A stretch of DNA of 64,000 nucleotides from Kribbella sp. ALI-6-A (GCF_001984195.1 NZ_MTQN01000012.1:434001-498000); one strand, 5' to 3'. Shown: positions 45,060-54,698, counted from the stretch's first letter. A program made the numbers and translations. Notes: generated by a model not told the origin, from the letters alone.

Positions 45060-46214
45060 TCAATCCGACAGGTTCGTCGCGGCCCACTGACCGATGTCCT
45101 CGCGGCGGATGGCGGTGGCCATCAGGTCGGGGAACAGGTCCGGGGTGCAGGCGAACGTCGGGACGCCGAGGTCCGCGAAGGCGGCGGCGTTGTCGGCGTC
45201 GTACGACGGGGCGCCGGAGTCCGCCAACGCCAGCAGGGCGACGACCTGGACTCCGGATTCGACCAGCGAGCGGGTACGGCGCAGCAGGTCCTCGCGATTG
45301 CCGCCCTCGTACAGGTCGCTGATCAGGACCAGGACGGTTTCGGCGGGACGCGCGACGAGCGTCTCGCAGTACGCGAGCGCGCGGTTGATGTCCGTGCCGC
45401 CGCCGAGCTGCGTGCCGAACAGGACGTCGACGGGATCCTCGAGCTGGTCGGTCAGATCGACGACCGCGGTGTCGAAGACGACCAGGCTGGTCCGCACCGT
45501 GCGCAGCGATCCGAGCACGGCGCCGAACACGCTCGCGTAGACGACCGACTCGGCCATCGAGCCGGACTGGTCGATCGCCAGCACGATGTCGCGCTGGACG
45601 CTGTGGTTGCGCCGGGCGTAGCCAACCAGGCGGTCCGGGACGATCGTGCCGAGCGCCGGCGAGAAGTGCTTGAGGTTGATCCGGATCGTCCGGTCCCAGT
45701 CGATGTCGGAGTGCCGCGGCCGAGCGGTTCGTCCGGCCCGGTCGAGCGCGCCGGTGACGGCCGCGCGGGTCCGTTCGGCCAGGCGCTTCTCCAGGTCGGC
45801 GACCACCCGGCCGACCACTTCGCGCGCGGTCTGCTTGGTCTCCTCGGGCATCACCTCGTTCAGCGCGAGCAACGTGCTGACCAGGTGGACGTCGGGCTCG
45901 ACCGCGTTCAGCAGTTCGGGCTCCATCAGCATCCGGGTGATGCCGAGCCGCTCGACGGCGTCGCGCTGCATCACCTGCACGACCGAACTCGGGAAGTACC
46001 CGCGGATGTCGCCCAGCCACCGCGCGACGCGCGGCGCCGACGACCCGAGCCCGGCCGAGCGCTTGGTCCCGGGCTCACCGCGCTCCGCGTCGTACAGGGC
46101 AGCCAGCGCCGCGTCGACGGACTGGTCGGTCTTCGACAACGAGGTGCCGGTCTCGGGATCCGCTTCGCTGCCCAGGACCATCCGCCAGCGCCGCAGCCGT
46201 TCGTCGTCGGGCAT
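45060..46214 (-). CDS. VWA-domain protein of YehL-type MoxR operon
   Basis: 384 residues. The N-terminal ~190 residues are helical (RYFP-like linker, ERLGITRMLMEPELLNAVEPD). The von Willebrand A domain starts near residue 205: IVLAIDQSGSMAESV is a complete MIDAS DxSxS, with further ligands in GGGTDINRAL (Thr) and VLISDLYEGG (Asp). It matches the E. coli YehP-type VWA partner of MoxR ATPases. Its ATG shares one base with the DUF5682 stop (TGATG), so translation is coupled. A cytosolic metal-dependent protein-binding module, presumably delivering or receiving the AAA+ ATPase's client. Confidence 0.9.
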   Translation of the reverse strand: MPDDERLRRWRMVLGSEADPETGTSLSKTDQSVDAALAALYDAERGEPGTKRSAGLGSSAPRVARWLGDIRGYFPSSVVQVMQRDAVERLGITRMLMEPELLNAVEPDVHLVSTLLALNEVMPEETKQTAREVVGRVVADLEKRLAERTRAAVTGALDRAGRTARPRHSDIDWDRTIRINLKHFSPALGTIVPDRLVGYARRNHSVQRDIVLAIDQSGSMAESVVYASVFGAVLGSLRTVRTSLVVFDTAVVDLTDQLEDPVDVLFGTQLGGGTDINRALAYCETLVARPAETVLVLISDLYEGGNREDLLRRTRSLVESGVQVVALLALADSGAPSYDADNAAAFADLGVPTFACTPDLFPDLMATAIRREDIGQWAATNLSD

Positions 46215-48400
46215 CAGACCTCCACCAGTGTCGATCGACCCAGCAGCCGGGCAACGGTCGGCAGCACCGACGCCGCCAGCTCCGCGTCCAGGTCATTGTC
46301 TTCGGCAACTACTTGGGTCACGCCGCCCAGCGCCCGCGCCCGGTCACCGATCGATCGCCGTTCCGGCTTCGCGAAGGTCCCGAAAGTCCTGCGCAGCAAG
46401 GGCAGCACCTCCAGGAACGCCTCGTCGGGAATCCCCGCCAGCCATCCGTCCACCAGGGCGAGCAACCGCTCGTCGTGCACCAGCAGCAACCCGCCGCCGG
46501 CCAGGAACCCCTCGACATAGCCCGCCGCCTCGACCGTCGGCGTCCCCGGCGACAACGCGCGCCCGAGCCGCAGCGCGACCTCCCCGGACTGCACTCGTGA
46601 CGTGTCGAGCATCAGCCGCGTCAACCGTCCCGCGATCAACGGCGGCACCGACGTCCGGTCGCTCAGCCCCTCCAACGTGCGCAGCCACATCTCGCGCGAC
46701 TCCTCCGACAGCAACGCCGTGGCATCCTGTACGCCGTCGATCAGCTCCAGCACCGACGCCGCCGCGTCCGGATCCAGCCCGTGCACCGTCCGTCCGAGCC
46801 CGGCGCAGACCCGGGCCACCATCCGCTCGGCAACGGCCGACAGTCCGGCGGTGTCGCTACCCCGGACGTCGCCGTACCGCGCCGAGCGCGCCAACGCCGG
46901 TAGCGCGGCCATCAGGTGCCCGACGTCCGCGTCCTTCGCCGCCCGGGTGTCGACGCCCGCGAGCAACGCCGGCAGGGCGTCGGCCAGGTTCGCGAGCAGG
47001 GACCGCTCGAGCGCCGACGTCACGTCGGCCAGCGTGGACGACTCCGCCGCGGCCGCGAGCATCTTGGTCGTCGCCGCGCCGAGCACCGTCGTACCGTGGG
47101 CGCCCGCGGCGACCAGATCGACCTCGAGTCCCGGATCCCAGGCCAGTTTCCACATCTCCCGGAAGGTGCCCTGCGACCGCCGGTCGTCCGCGGTCGGCAC
47201 TCCCCAGTCGATGCCGAGAATCCTCAATCGGTGCAGCAGCTGCGACTTGTCCCGGTCGTTGTCCTTGCGCAGATCCAGGTCGATCACGCGCTCGGCCGGG
47301 TCGCGTTTGAGCCGCAGCCGGCGTGCTTGCGCGGCCAGGTCCGCGGCCACCGGAGCCTGCGGGGTGTCACCCGGCACGGTCCCGAGCAGCTCACCGACGA
47401 CCGCTTCCCGTGTGACCAAATCCAGCAGTACGTCGTTCCCGCCACACAGTACGGCGCGGGTCGCCTCCGTCATTTCGCTGAGCCCGGCGAGTGGCCTTTC
47501 CCGCAACGCAGCAAGGGTTTCGGCCAGCCGCACCGCTTCGATCACGTGCGCGCTCGACACCGGCAGGTCCTCGTCGCGCAGGACGCGCGCGACCTTGGTC
47601 AGCCAGCGGGTGGTGATCTGGTCGGGCGCGGTGAACAGATGGTGGTACCAGCCCGGCGAGGTCACGCCCGCGCCGTACCCGCTCGCGTTGGCCAGCCGGC
47701 TGTGCGTCCACGGCACCCAGGTGCAGGCGACCTTGCGCTTCGGCAGTCCCTTCAGGATCCGCTGGTCGTGTGTTGCCGGGGGCAACGGTGCGGTCAGCGC
47801 CGGAACGTGCCAGGCGCCGCAGACCACCGCGATCCGCTCGAAGCCCTCCTTGATCGCCTTGCGCAACGTCTGCCGCATGTACGCCTCGCGCTGTGCCTCC
47901 CGACCGGTCGCCTGCTCGTCGCGGCGCAGTTCGCCCATCGCCTCCGCGATCACCGTGAACGGCTCGGCGCCGTCGCGCCGGTGCTCGATCACGTCGTCCC
48001 ACCAGCGCTCCGGATCGTCGTACCCGCCGGCCGCCGCGAGTGTCGCGAGCGGATCGATCGAGGATCCCCGCTCCCGCTGCGACGACGCGAACTGCAGCGC
48101 GGCCGGCAGATCGCAGAACCGCACCGGTACGCCGCCGGCCAGCGCGAAGCGGATCGCCTGCCACTCCGGGCTGAACACCGCGAACGGCCAGAACGCCGCG
48201 CGCGTCGAGTCGTCCACGGCGTACGCCAGCAAGGCGACCGGCGGCACCATCTCGGGATCGGCGGCCAGCTCGACCACCTTGTCGGCCTCCGGCGGTCCCT
48301 CGATCAGCACGATGTCCGGTTGCAGGTCCGCCAGGGCGGCCACCAGCGCCCGGGCCGAACCCGGTCCGTGGTGCCTGATCCCGAACAGGTGGACGGACAT
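46214..48400 (-). CDS. DUF5682-family protein (YehM-like) in MoxR/VWA operon
   Basis: 728 residues from ATG 48400, which shares a base with the AAA+ gene's TGA. The N-terminal domain begins VHLFGIRHHGPGSARALV and PDIVLIEGPPEADKVV. This GxRHHGPGS...PDxVLxEGP layout is reminiscent of TraB/EreA-like hydrolase-fold proteins (my comparison, not a search). The rest is largely helical, Leu/Ala-rich, HEAT-like. No signal peptide or membrane segment. DUF5682 genes accompany YehL-type MoxR ATPases with VWA and SWIM partners. The biochemical function is unknown; the conserved His pair and Glu near the N-terminus suggest an enzyme. Confidence 0.85.
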   Translation of the reverse strand: MSVHLFGIRHHGPGSARALVAALADLQPDIVLIEGPPEADKVVELAADPEMVPPVALLAYAVDDSTRAAFWPFAVFSPEWQAIRFALAGGVPVRFCDLPAALQFASSQRERGSSIDPLATLAAAGGYDDPERWWDDVIEHRRDGAEPFTVIAEAMGELRRDEQATGREAQREAYMRQTLRKAIKEGFERIAVVCGAWHVPALTAPLPPATHDQRILKGLPKRKVACTWVPWTHSRLANASGYGAGVTSPGWYHHLFTAPDQITTRWLTKVARVLRDEDLPVSSAHVIEAVRLAETLAALRERPLAGLSEMTEATRAVLCGGNDVLLDLVTREAVVGELLGTVPGDTPQAPVAADLAAQARRLRLKRDPAERVIDLDLRKDNDRDKSQLLHRLRILGIDWGVPTADDRRSQGTFREMWKLAWDPGLEVDLVAAGAHGTTVLGAATTKMLAAAAESSTLADVTSALERSLLANLADALPALLAGVDTRAAKDADVGHLMAALPALARSARYGDVRGSDTAGLSAVAERMVARVCAGLGRTVHGLDPDAAASVLELIDGVQDATALLSEESREMWLRTLEGLSDRTSVPPLIAGRLTRLMLDTSRVQSGEVALRLGRALSPGTPTVEAAGYVEGFLAGGGLLLVHDERLLALVDGWLAGIPDEAFLEVLPLLRRTFGTFAKPERRSIGDRARALGGVTQVVAEDNDLDAELAASVLPTVARLLGRSTLVEV

Positions 48401-49482
48401 CAGCTCAGGTCCCGGCACGCCCGGTAGAAGTCCGACCAGCCGTCGCGTTCGCGGACCACGGTCTCCAGGTACTCCGACCAGACCACCCGGTCGGCCGACG
48501 GGTCCTTGACGACCGCGCCGAGAATGCCGCCGGCCACGTCGTACGAGCGCAGCACGCCGTCGCCGAAGTGGGCGGCCAGCGCGAGACCGCCGGTGACCAC
48601 GCTGATCGCCTCGGCGGTGGACAGCGTGCCGGACGGCGACTTGACCGCGGTCCGGCCGTCCTCGGTCCGGCCCGAACGCAGTTCGCGGAAGACCGTGACC
48701 ACGCGGCGGATCTCGTCCAGCGCGCTGTCCTGCGGCGGCAGCTCCAGCGAGGCGCCGAGCTGGGCGACCCGGCGGGAGACGATCTCGACCTCGTCGTCGG
48801 CGGAGTCCGGCAGCGGCAGCACGACGGTGTTGAACCGGCGCCGCAGCGCGCTGGACAGCTCGTTGACGCCCTTGTCGCGGTCGTTCGCGGTGGCGATCAC
48901 GTTGAAACCCTTGCGGGCCTGGATCTCGCCGGCCAGCTCCGGGATCGGCAGCGACTTCTCCGACAGGATCGTGATCAGCGCGTCCTGGACGTCGGACGGC
49001 ATCCGGGTCAGCTCCTCGATCCGGGCGATCTTCGCCTCGGCCATCGCGCGCTGGACCGGGCTCGGGACCAGCGCGGCCTCGCTCGGTCCCTGCGCGATCA
49101 GCTGGGCGTAGTTCCAGCCGTAGCGGATCGCTTCCTCCGCCGTACCGGCGGTGCCCTGGACGAGCAGCGTCGAGTCGCCGCAGATCGCCGCGGCCAGGTG
49201 CTCGCTGACCCACGTCTTCGCCGTACCGGGGACGCCGAGCAGGAGCAGGGCCCGGTCGGTCGCCAGCGTCGCGACGGCCACCTCGATCAGGCGGCGCGGG
49301 CCGACGTACTTGGGCGAGATCTCGGTGTCGCCGGCCTTGCCGCCGAGCAGGTAGGTGACGACGGCCGCGGGTGACAGCTGCCACGCCGGTGGCCGGACTC
49401 GATCGTCCGTCGCCGCCAGAGCGGCCAACTCACCGGCGTACTCGTCCTCGGCGTGCGGCCGCATCACGGCGGTTGTGCTCAT
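48400..49482 (-). CDS. MoxR-family AAA+ ATPase (YehL-type)
   Basis: 360 residues. Walker A GVPGTAKT (residues ~84-91), acidic Walker B region KIARIEELTR, pre-sensor helix SDVQDALITILSEK, sensor 1 FNVIATANDRDKG, and arginine-finger region ALRRRFN. No signal peptide. MoxR proteins form hexamers that remodel or activate partners together with a VWA protein; this one belongs by context to the YehL subgroup. Its ATG overlaps the DUF5691 stop (ATGA). In this cluster it is the only visible energy source and so likely drives whatever the DUF5682/SWIM/DUF5691 proteins do. Confidence 0.93.
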   Translation of the reverse strand: MSTTAVMRPHAEDEYAGELAALAATDDRVRPPAWQLSPAAVVTYLLGGKAGDTEISPKYVGPRRLIEVAVATLATDRALLLLGVPGTAKTWVSEHLAAAICGDSTLLVQGTAGTAEEAIRYGWNYAQLIAQGPSEAALVPSPVQRAMAEAKIARIEELTRMPSDVQDALITILSEKSLPIPELAGEIQARKGFNVIATANDRDKGVNELSSALRRRFNTVVLPLPDSADDEVEIVSRRVAQLGASLELPPQDSALDEIRRVVTVFRELRSGRTEDGRTAVKSPSGTLSTAEAISVVTGGLALAAHFGDGVLRSYDVAGGILGAVVKDPSADRVVWSEYLETVVRERDGWSDFYRACRDLS

Positions 49483-50870
49483 GACAGCTCCTCGTACATC
49501 TCGCGACGGAAGTTCAAGGTCTCCACCAGCCGCAGGCGCCAGGTGTCTTCCTCGCCGGTCGGCTCGCGGGTGATCGGATGGTGCAGGGCCTCAGGCGGTA
49601 CGGCGCGAGCGGCGATGCTGGCCAGACGCGCCCAGCTCCTGGCGGTGCCGGCCTTGCTGAGCAGGTCCAGCACCAGTACGGCGAGCGGCACCGGCCAGGG
49701 GACGGGCAGTCCGCCCACCAGCTCGGACAGGTCGGTGGTCGTGCGCAAGTGCTCGAGGGCGGCGGGCCATTCCTCCTCAGGCAGCACCCTGAGCAGCTCG
49801 GACGTCCGGCCGTCGGTGGAGGCATCGCTGCGCAGCAGGGCACGGGCCCACTCGGCGTTCTGCTCCCGGACTGCCGCTTCCGCCCACGCGGCCTGCAGCA
49901 CCTCGGCAGCTACGCCTTCCACCGGCAACTGGAGGACATCCGGAGCCGGCAGTGGAGCCGCCGCCACCAACTGCTTGAGCCACCAGGCCCTCCGACCGAG
50001 CCCTGGGTGTGCCTGCGGATCGATGCCGTCCCGCTCCATCGCCTTGGTGACGCGCTGCGGCAGAGTCACGGCCAGCACTCCCTGCGACTCGGTCAGGTGC
50101 GCCGCTACCCGCTCAGCCATCCGTACGCCGTACTGCGAGCCTTCGATGCGCGCCAGGAGGTCAGCCGCCAGGCGGCGGACGTCCTTGGACCTGTCGTCGA
50201 GCGCCGACTCCAAGAACTCTTCGTCCGCTCCGCTCAGACCGGCCTTGAGCGCACCCAGGAACTCCAACCGCGTCGCAGCGCTCTCGGTCGGCCACACCTC
50301 CCGCAGCGCCTCCAACGCAGCGGCCGGATCCCGCTCGCGCAACCGCCTGAACCACGCGCGCCGCTGCAGCGAGTTTCCGTGGGTCCACAGCTCGGGATCG
50401 TCGCTCACAGCCTCGTGCAGGAACCGCCACTCGGGATTCAGCTCGGCCAGCCAGGCAGCTCGCCGCCCGGCAGCTGCGATCACCAGCGGCCGGTACTCCG
50501 CTCGTCCGCGCGCGTAGTCCGCCAACGCCGGCAGGTGCTCGGGTGGAATCCCCCAGCCCTTCGCCTCCGCGACACGCAACCACTCCCCGAGCGCGGCGGT
50601 CTGGAACCCGGCCACCATCGCCGTCAGTCGCCGAATCGCGTTCGGCCGAGGCAACGGACGGTCCTCGCCCTCGGCGACGGGCAACGGCTCGATCCCTCGC
50701 AGCGGAAGGCGTCCCGCCCGTTTGTAGAGCGTCGCCAACGCGGCCGCGTCCAGCAGGCCGGCCTCGTCCGACAGTTGCTCACGGACGGCCGGCGGAAGGT
50801 CGTCGAAGGTCGGGGGCCGACGGTCGGTGCCGAGCAGCGCCGAGGACACCAGACCGTCCCAGCCCCTCAC
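49479..50870 (-). CDS. DUF5691-family helical-repeat protein
   Basis: 463 residues from GTG 50870, which overlaps the SWIM gene stop (GTGA). Mostly helical, with Trp/Arg-rich pairs such as NSLQRRAWFRRLRERDP, ATRLEFLGALKAGLSGADEEFL, and LESALDDRSKDVRRLAADLL. These read as HEAT-like repeats in the middle of the protein. The N-terminus VSSALLGTDRRPP is the family hallmark. No enzyme motif, no membrane segment. Probably a scaffold or client-binding subunit of the MoxR/VWA system, inferred from its position between the SWIM and AAA+ genes. Confidence 0.82.
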   Translation of the reverse strand: MRGWDGLVSSALLGTDRRPPTFDDLPPAVREQLSDEAGLLDAAALATLYKRAGRLPLRGIEPLPVAEGEDRPLPRPNAIRRLTAMVAGFQTAALGEWLRVAEAKGWGIPPEHLPALADYARGRAEYRPLVIAAAGRRAAWLAELNPEWRFLHEAVSDDPELWTHGNSLQRRAWFRRLRERDPAAALEALREVWPTESAATRLEFLGALKAGLSGADEEFLESALDDRSKDVRRLAADLLARIEGSQYGVRMAERVAAHLTESQGVLAVTLPQRVTKAMERDGIDPQAHPGLGRRAWWLKQLVAAAPLPAPDVLQLPVEGVAAEVLQAAWAEAAVREQNAEWARALLRSDASTDGRTSELLRVLPEEEWPAALEHLRTTTDLSELVGGLPVPWPVPLAVLVLDLLSKAGTARSWARLASIAARAVPPEALHHPITREPTGEEDTWRLRLVETLNFRREMYEELS

Positions 50871-52174
50871 AGGATCACCGCTCGGTCGCCGTCCCAGACG
50901 GTCATCGGTCGGAAGCCGGCCCGGTTCCACTCACCGGCAACGGTGAGCGGACCGCCCGCGGAGACGGCGAGGAGCTTCCAGGGATCCACCGGGAGCAACT
51001 CCAAGGCGTCTCCCGCTGCGTCCACCAGAGCCCAGTTCGCGCCGTTGCGGGCCGGACGGACGTCCTGCAGGACCAGAGGCCACCGCTCGTTCCACGGATC
51101 CGCGGACAGCGAGTCCACGTACGAGGCCAGCGCCTGGCGAGCGGTCAGACCGGCGGGCCGCGAACCGGGCAGACGTGGAGCCGTCTGGGTGAGCAGGGCC
51201 CGGAGGGGCAGAGCACCGGGATAGAAGGACAAGACAGCAGGGAGCAACTCACCGGGTCGGGCCGGCAACGGATCCAGGCGACGGCCGCCGGGCGCGAACG
51301 CGAGGATCAGCGCCAGCCGGCCAGTCGTTGCCCCACGCAACCACAAGCGGCGCACGGTGAGCCGGTCGTCCGGCTCGACGACCCGGCCGAGCACCAGCCA
51401 GTCGTCCTCGACCTTCTCGCCGTCGGCCTGGACCCGGGCCGTCTCGACCGTCCACCCGATCCGCGTCTGCACGGTGTCGGCCATCGACGGCGGCAGCTCG
51501 GCCAGCCGGCTGTGTGCCGACACGGTCAGGTGGATCAGCGCCAGCTCCTCCAGCAGCTCCCCAGGCCACCCGTGTCCCCGGCCGACCACCCCAGCAGCAC
51601 GCCGTACGGCGCCCGCGACGCCTGGCGCCTGCGCGTCGACCATCCGCGCGGCCAGTCGGCTCAGCTCCTCGTATCCCCTCTGCTCGAACCCACTGAGCCC
51701 CCGGCGTACCTGATCGTCCAGCCAGGCCTCCAGCTCGGCCATCCCCGCCGACACCCGATCGGCCCGGCGCGACGCACGTGCCTGCGCAGCCAGCGGATCA
51801 GCGACCTCGCCCGGCTTCTTCTCGGCCCGCTCAGCCGCCCGCTCGGCCCGCGTGCTCCGCTCGGCCAGCCACTTGTCGACCCACTCGGGCTCGTCCGCCG
51901 TGGGCAACCCTCCGGCAGCCCAGAGCAGCATCAGCCCCAGCGCGTGCTTGCACGGAAATTTGCGGCTCGGGCAAGAGCACCGAAAAGCCGGACCGCTCAG
52001 GTCGACCGTCGTCTGGTACGGCTGCTTGCCGCTGCCCTGGCAGTACCCCCACAGCGCGTGCTCGGAGCTCCCCGCGCCGGACCACTTGGTCACCCGCGCC
52101 TGGGCCTGCCCTGCTTTGGCGGAGGCAGGATCAGGCGCCAGAGCGAGCACCTGCTCCTCATCCCAAGGCCCCAC
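50867..52174 (-). CDS. SWIM zinc-finger protein (YehQ-like), first gene of MoxR/VWA core
   Basis: 435 residues from GTG 52174, chosen for the GGGAG site just upstream and the family-typical start VGPWDEEQVLALAPD. The SWIM finger is at residues ~65-85: FRCSCPSRKFPCKHALG, a perfect CxCx(n)CxH zinc site that can bind DNA or protein. The remaining residues are predicted helical then beta-rich. E. coli YehQ is the comparable SWIM protein of the yehL-yehM-yehP-yehQ cluster. It could give the complex its nucleic-acid or partner recognition. Confidence 0.87.
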   Translation of the reverse strand: MGPWDEEQVLALAPDPASAKAGQAQARVTKWSGAGSSEHALWGYCQGSGKQPYQTTVDLSGPAFRCSCPSRKFPCKHALGLMLLWAAGGLPTADEPEWVDKWLAERSTRAERAAERAEKKPGEVADPLAAQARASRRADRVSAGMAELEAWLDDQVRRGLSGFEQRGYEELSRLAARMVDAQAPGVAGAVRRAAGVVGRGHGWPGELLEELALIHLTVSAHSRLAELPPSMADTVQTRIGWTVETARVQADGEKVEDDWLVLGRVVEPDDRLTVRRLWLRGATTGRLALILAFAPGGRRLDPLPARPGELLPAVLSFYPGALPLRALLTQTAPRLPGSRPAGLTARQALASYVDSLSADPWNERWPLVLQDVRPARNGANWALVDAAGDALELLPVDPWKLLAVSAGGPLTVAGEWNRAGFRPMTVWDGDRAVIL

Positions 52175-52235
52175 GACGCTCCCTGCTCTCACCCACCGCC
52201 GACAAGACGAGAGCATGCCATCCGCAACGGACAGC

Positions 52236-54482
52236 TCAGCCGAAGGCCTCCTGCTCGGACTCGTAGTGGCTCGGGTACCCGTTGCCCGTCCGGTGCCCGT
52301 TGACCGAGGGCGGCGGCGCGGCCGGCGGCGCGGGAGTCTCCGACAGCCCGTCCCGTACGGCGCCCAGCAGCCGCTGCTCGACCGCTTCCAGCTCCGCGAT
52401 CCGCCGCCGGATCGCCTCCTCCTCGGCCTTCGCGGCCGAGACGATCTCGTCGGCCTCGGCCTTCGCCGTCTCCCGCAGGTGGTCCGCCGTCCGCTGGCTC
52501 GCGCTCAGCACGCTGAGCTCGTACCGCCGCAGCTCGTCCACCCACGCGCCGTCCTGCGGCTGGGCGGCCAGCACCGGCGCCATCGGGTGCTCGCTGTCGA
52601 CTCCTGGCAGCGTTCGCTCGAGGTCAGCGATCTGCTGGTCGACCCGCGTGAACAGGTCGGCCACATCGGTCCGCATCTGGCGGATCACGTTCGCCGCGGC
52701 CGCGACCCGTTCGTTGGCCTCCCGCTCGCGCTCCAGCGCGGTCCGCTCGGCCGAGGTGATCACACCGAGCGCCACGGCCGCGTCGCGCTCGGCGTCGTCG
52801 GCCGGCTCCGGCAGCACGCCCGTCGACGCCGCACCGGGCGCGGCGGCTGCAGCCAGGTCCGCCGGAGCGCCTTCGTCAGCCGAGCCCGCGCTCATCGAGA
52901 CCGTGCGCCGCAGCGGCACCTCGCGGATGAACAGCACCGCCAGCAGACTCACCACTCCGGCTCCGGCCGCGATCAGGAAGATGCGACCGGTCGCGTCGCC
53001 GTACGCATGCCGTACGACCTCCGCCAGCTGCGGCGGCAACGCCCCGACGTCCAGCAGGCTCCCGCCGGAGCCGTCCTCCAGCGCGCGGCCCGCGGCGACG
53101 CCGTCCGGCCCGAGCGCCCGCAGGTTGCTGGTGATCAGCTCGGTCACCCGGTTGGCCAGTACGGCGCCCAGCACCGACACCCCGACCGCACCGCCGAGGC
53201 TGCGGAAGAACGTGACGGACGCGCTCGCGGCGCCGACCTGGCTGACGTCGACCGTGTTCTGTACGGCGAGCACCAGGTTCTGCATCAGCATGCCCATGCC
53301 GATGCCCATCGCGCCCATGCCGACCGCCAGATACCAGTACGGCGTGACGTGGTCGATCGTGCCCAGCAGTGCGAGCCCGGCGATCAGCAGCAGCCCACCG
53401 AGCACCAGATAGCGCTTCCACTTGCCGTACCGGGTGATCATCTGGCCGGCGCCGACCGAACCGACGAACGAGCCCAGCATCATCGGGACCGTGAGCAGGC
53501 CGGACTCGGTCGCGCTGTAGCCGCGGGCGACCTGGAAGTACTGCCCGAGGAACACCGCGCTGCCGAACATCGCGAGCCCGACCGCCAGGCTGGCCACGAT
53601 CGCCAGCGCCGTGGTCCGCTCCCGGACGACGCTCAGCGGGACGAGCGGCTCCTTCGCGCGGGTCTCGACGATCACCGCGAGAATCGCGAGCAGCGCCGTA
53701 CCGCCGAGGTAGTAGGCGGTCTCGCGGGACCACCAGGGGAAGTGGGTGCCGGCGAACGAGACCCAGACCAGCGGCAGGCTCGCGGCGCCGCTGATCAGGA
53801 TCGCCCCGAGGTAGTCCATCCGGACCTTGCGCTTCAGCAGCGGCAGATGCAGGTACCGCTGGAGCATGACCAGGCTGATCACCGCCAGCGGCACGCAGAC
53901 GTAGAAGCACCAGCGCCAGCCGAGCCAGCTGGTGTCGACGATGACGCCGCCGAGCAGTGGGCCGCTGACCGTCGCGACCGCGACGACCGCGCCCATGTAG
54001 CCGGAGTAGCGTCCCCGGTCGCGGGGTGGGATCGCGGCGCCGATGATCGCCTGCGCCAGCGCCAGCAGGCCGCCCATCGCGAGGCCCTGCAGGACCCGGG
54101 CGCCGATCAGGAACGGCACGTTGTGCGCCATCCCGGCCAGGGCCGAACCGACCACGAACAAGACGATCGCCAGCTGGACGAGCAGCTTCTTGCTGACCAG
54201 GTCGGACAGCTTGCCCCAGACCGGCGTGGACACGGTGGTGGCGAGCAGGCTCGCGGTGATCACCCAGGTGTACTGGGTCTGGGTACCTTCGAGATCGGCG
54301 ATGATCGTCGGCAGCGCGTTGCTGACGATGGTCGAGCTGAGCATCGCGGTGAACAGCGCCGCGAGCAGGCCGACCAGGATTTCCAGAATCTCCCGATGGG
54401 TCAGCCCCGGATCGGCCGGGGCTCCGGCCGGTGACGCGGGGAGCTCGGTGCTCGCGGGGGCCGTCGTCTCGGTGGCAGACAT
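52236..54482 (-). CDS. DHA2-type MFS multidrug exporter with coiled-coil tail
   Basis: 748 residues. Residues ~30-540 give about 14 membrane helices of the drug:H+ antiporter-2 type: TMLSSTIVSNALPTI-like start, motif A GKLSDLVSKKLL, motif C VSGPLLGGVIVD. After the last helix (FLIAAGAGVVSLLAVLFI) there is an unusual ~190-residue cytosolic tail. It is Ala/Glu/Arg-rich with long heptad-like stretches (TALEREREANERVAAAANVI; TADHLRETAKAEADEIVSAA; EEEAIRRRIAELEAVEQRLL). Typical members end after the last helix. The tail could mediate oligomerisation or bind a partner. SWIM begins only 61 bases downstream with no evident terminator, so co-transcription is possible. Export of a toxic compound is the family role. 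Confidence 0.87.
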   Translation of the reverse strand: MSATETTAPASTELPASPAGAPADPGLTHREILEILVGLLAALFTAMLSSTIVSNALPTIIADLEGTQTQYTWVITASLLATTVSTPVWGKLSDLVSKKLLVQLAIVLFVVGSALAGMAHNVPFLIGARVLQGLAMGGLLALAQAIIGAAIPPRDRGRYSGYMGAVVAVATVSGPLLGGVIVDTSWLGWRWCFYVCVPLAVISLVMLQRYLHLPLLKRKVRMDYLGAILISGAASLPLVWVSFAGTHFPWWSRETAYYLGGTALLAILAVIVETRAKEPLVPLSVVRERTTALAIVASLAVGLAMFGSAVFLGQYFQVARGYSATESGLLTVPMMLGSFVGSVGAGQMITRYGKWKRYLVLGGLLLIAGLALLGTIDHVTPYWYLAVGMGAMGIGMGMLMQNLVLAVQNTVDVSQVGAASASVTFFRSLGGAVGVSVLGAVLANRVTELITSNLRALGPDGVAAGRALEDGSGGSLLDVGALPPQLAEVVRHAYGDATGRIFLIAAGAGVVSLLAVLFIREVPLRRTVSMSAGSADEGAPADLAAAAAPGAASTGVLPEPADDAERDAAVALGVITSAERTALEREREANERVAAAANVIRQMRTDVADLFTRVDQQIADLERTLPGVDSEHPMAPVLAAQPQDGAWVDELRRYELSVLSASQRTADHLRETAKAEADEIVSAAKAEEEAIRRRIAELEAVEQRLLGAVRDGLSETPAPPAAPPPSVNGHRTGNGYPSHYESEQEAFG

Positions 54483-54573
54483 CGGGGTGGATCCGTCCTC
54501 ACGCAGTCGTTCGGCCGGAGCAGCCGGTCGGGCTGCTCCGGGGCGGAGTACGGCCTCCAGGTCCTCACCCAGG

Positions 54574-54592
54574 CCTATTTGGTTGCAATAGG
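54574..54592. promoter_or_regulatory. Operator palindrome upstream of MFS exporter
   Basis: CCTATT-N7-AATAGG, perfect six-base arms in an AT-richer pocket about 90 bases before the exporter start. This is the usual place for a TetR- or MarR-type repressor of an efflux gene. No such regulator gene is adjacent. Confidence 0.45.
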
Positions 54593-54698
54593 AAACGATA
54601 AGCCATCCCGCACGGCGCTCCGTGCCGGGTCAGTGATCGCTGTGATCGCTGTGATCGCGAGCCTGTTGCCGGCTCGCGGGATCCGCGTAACATCCCGT

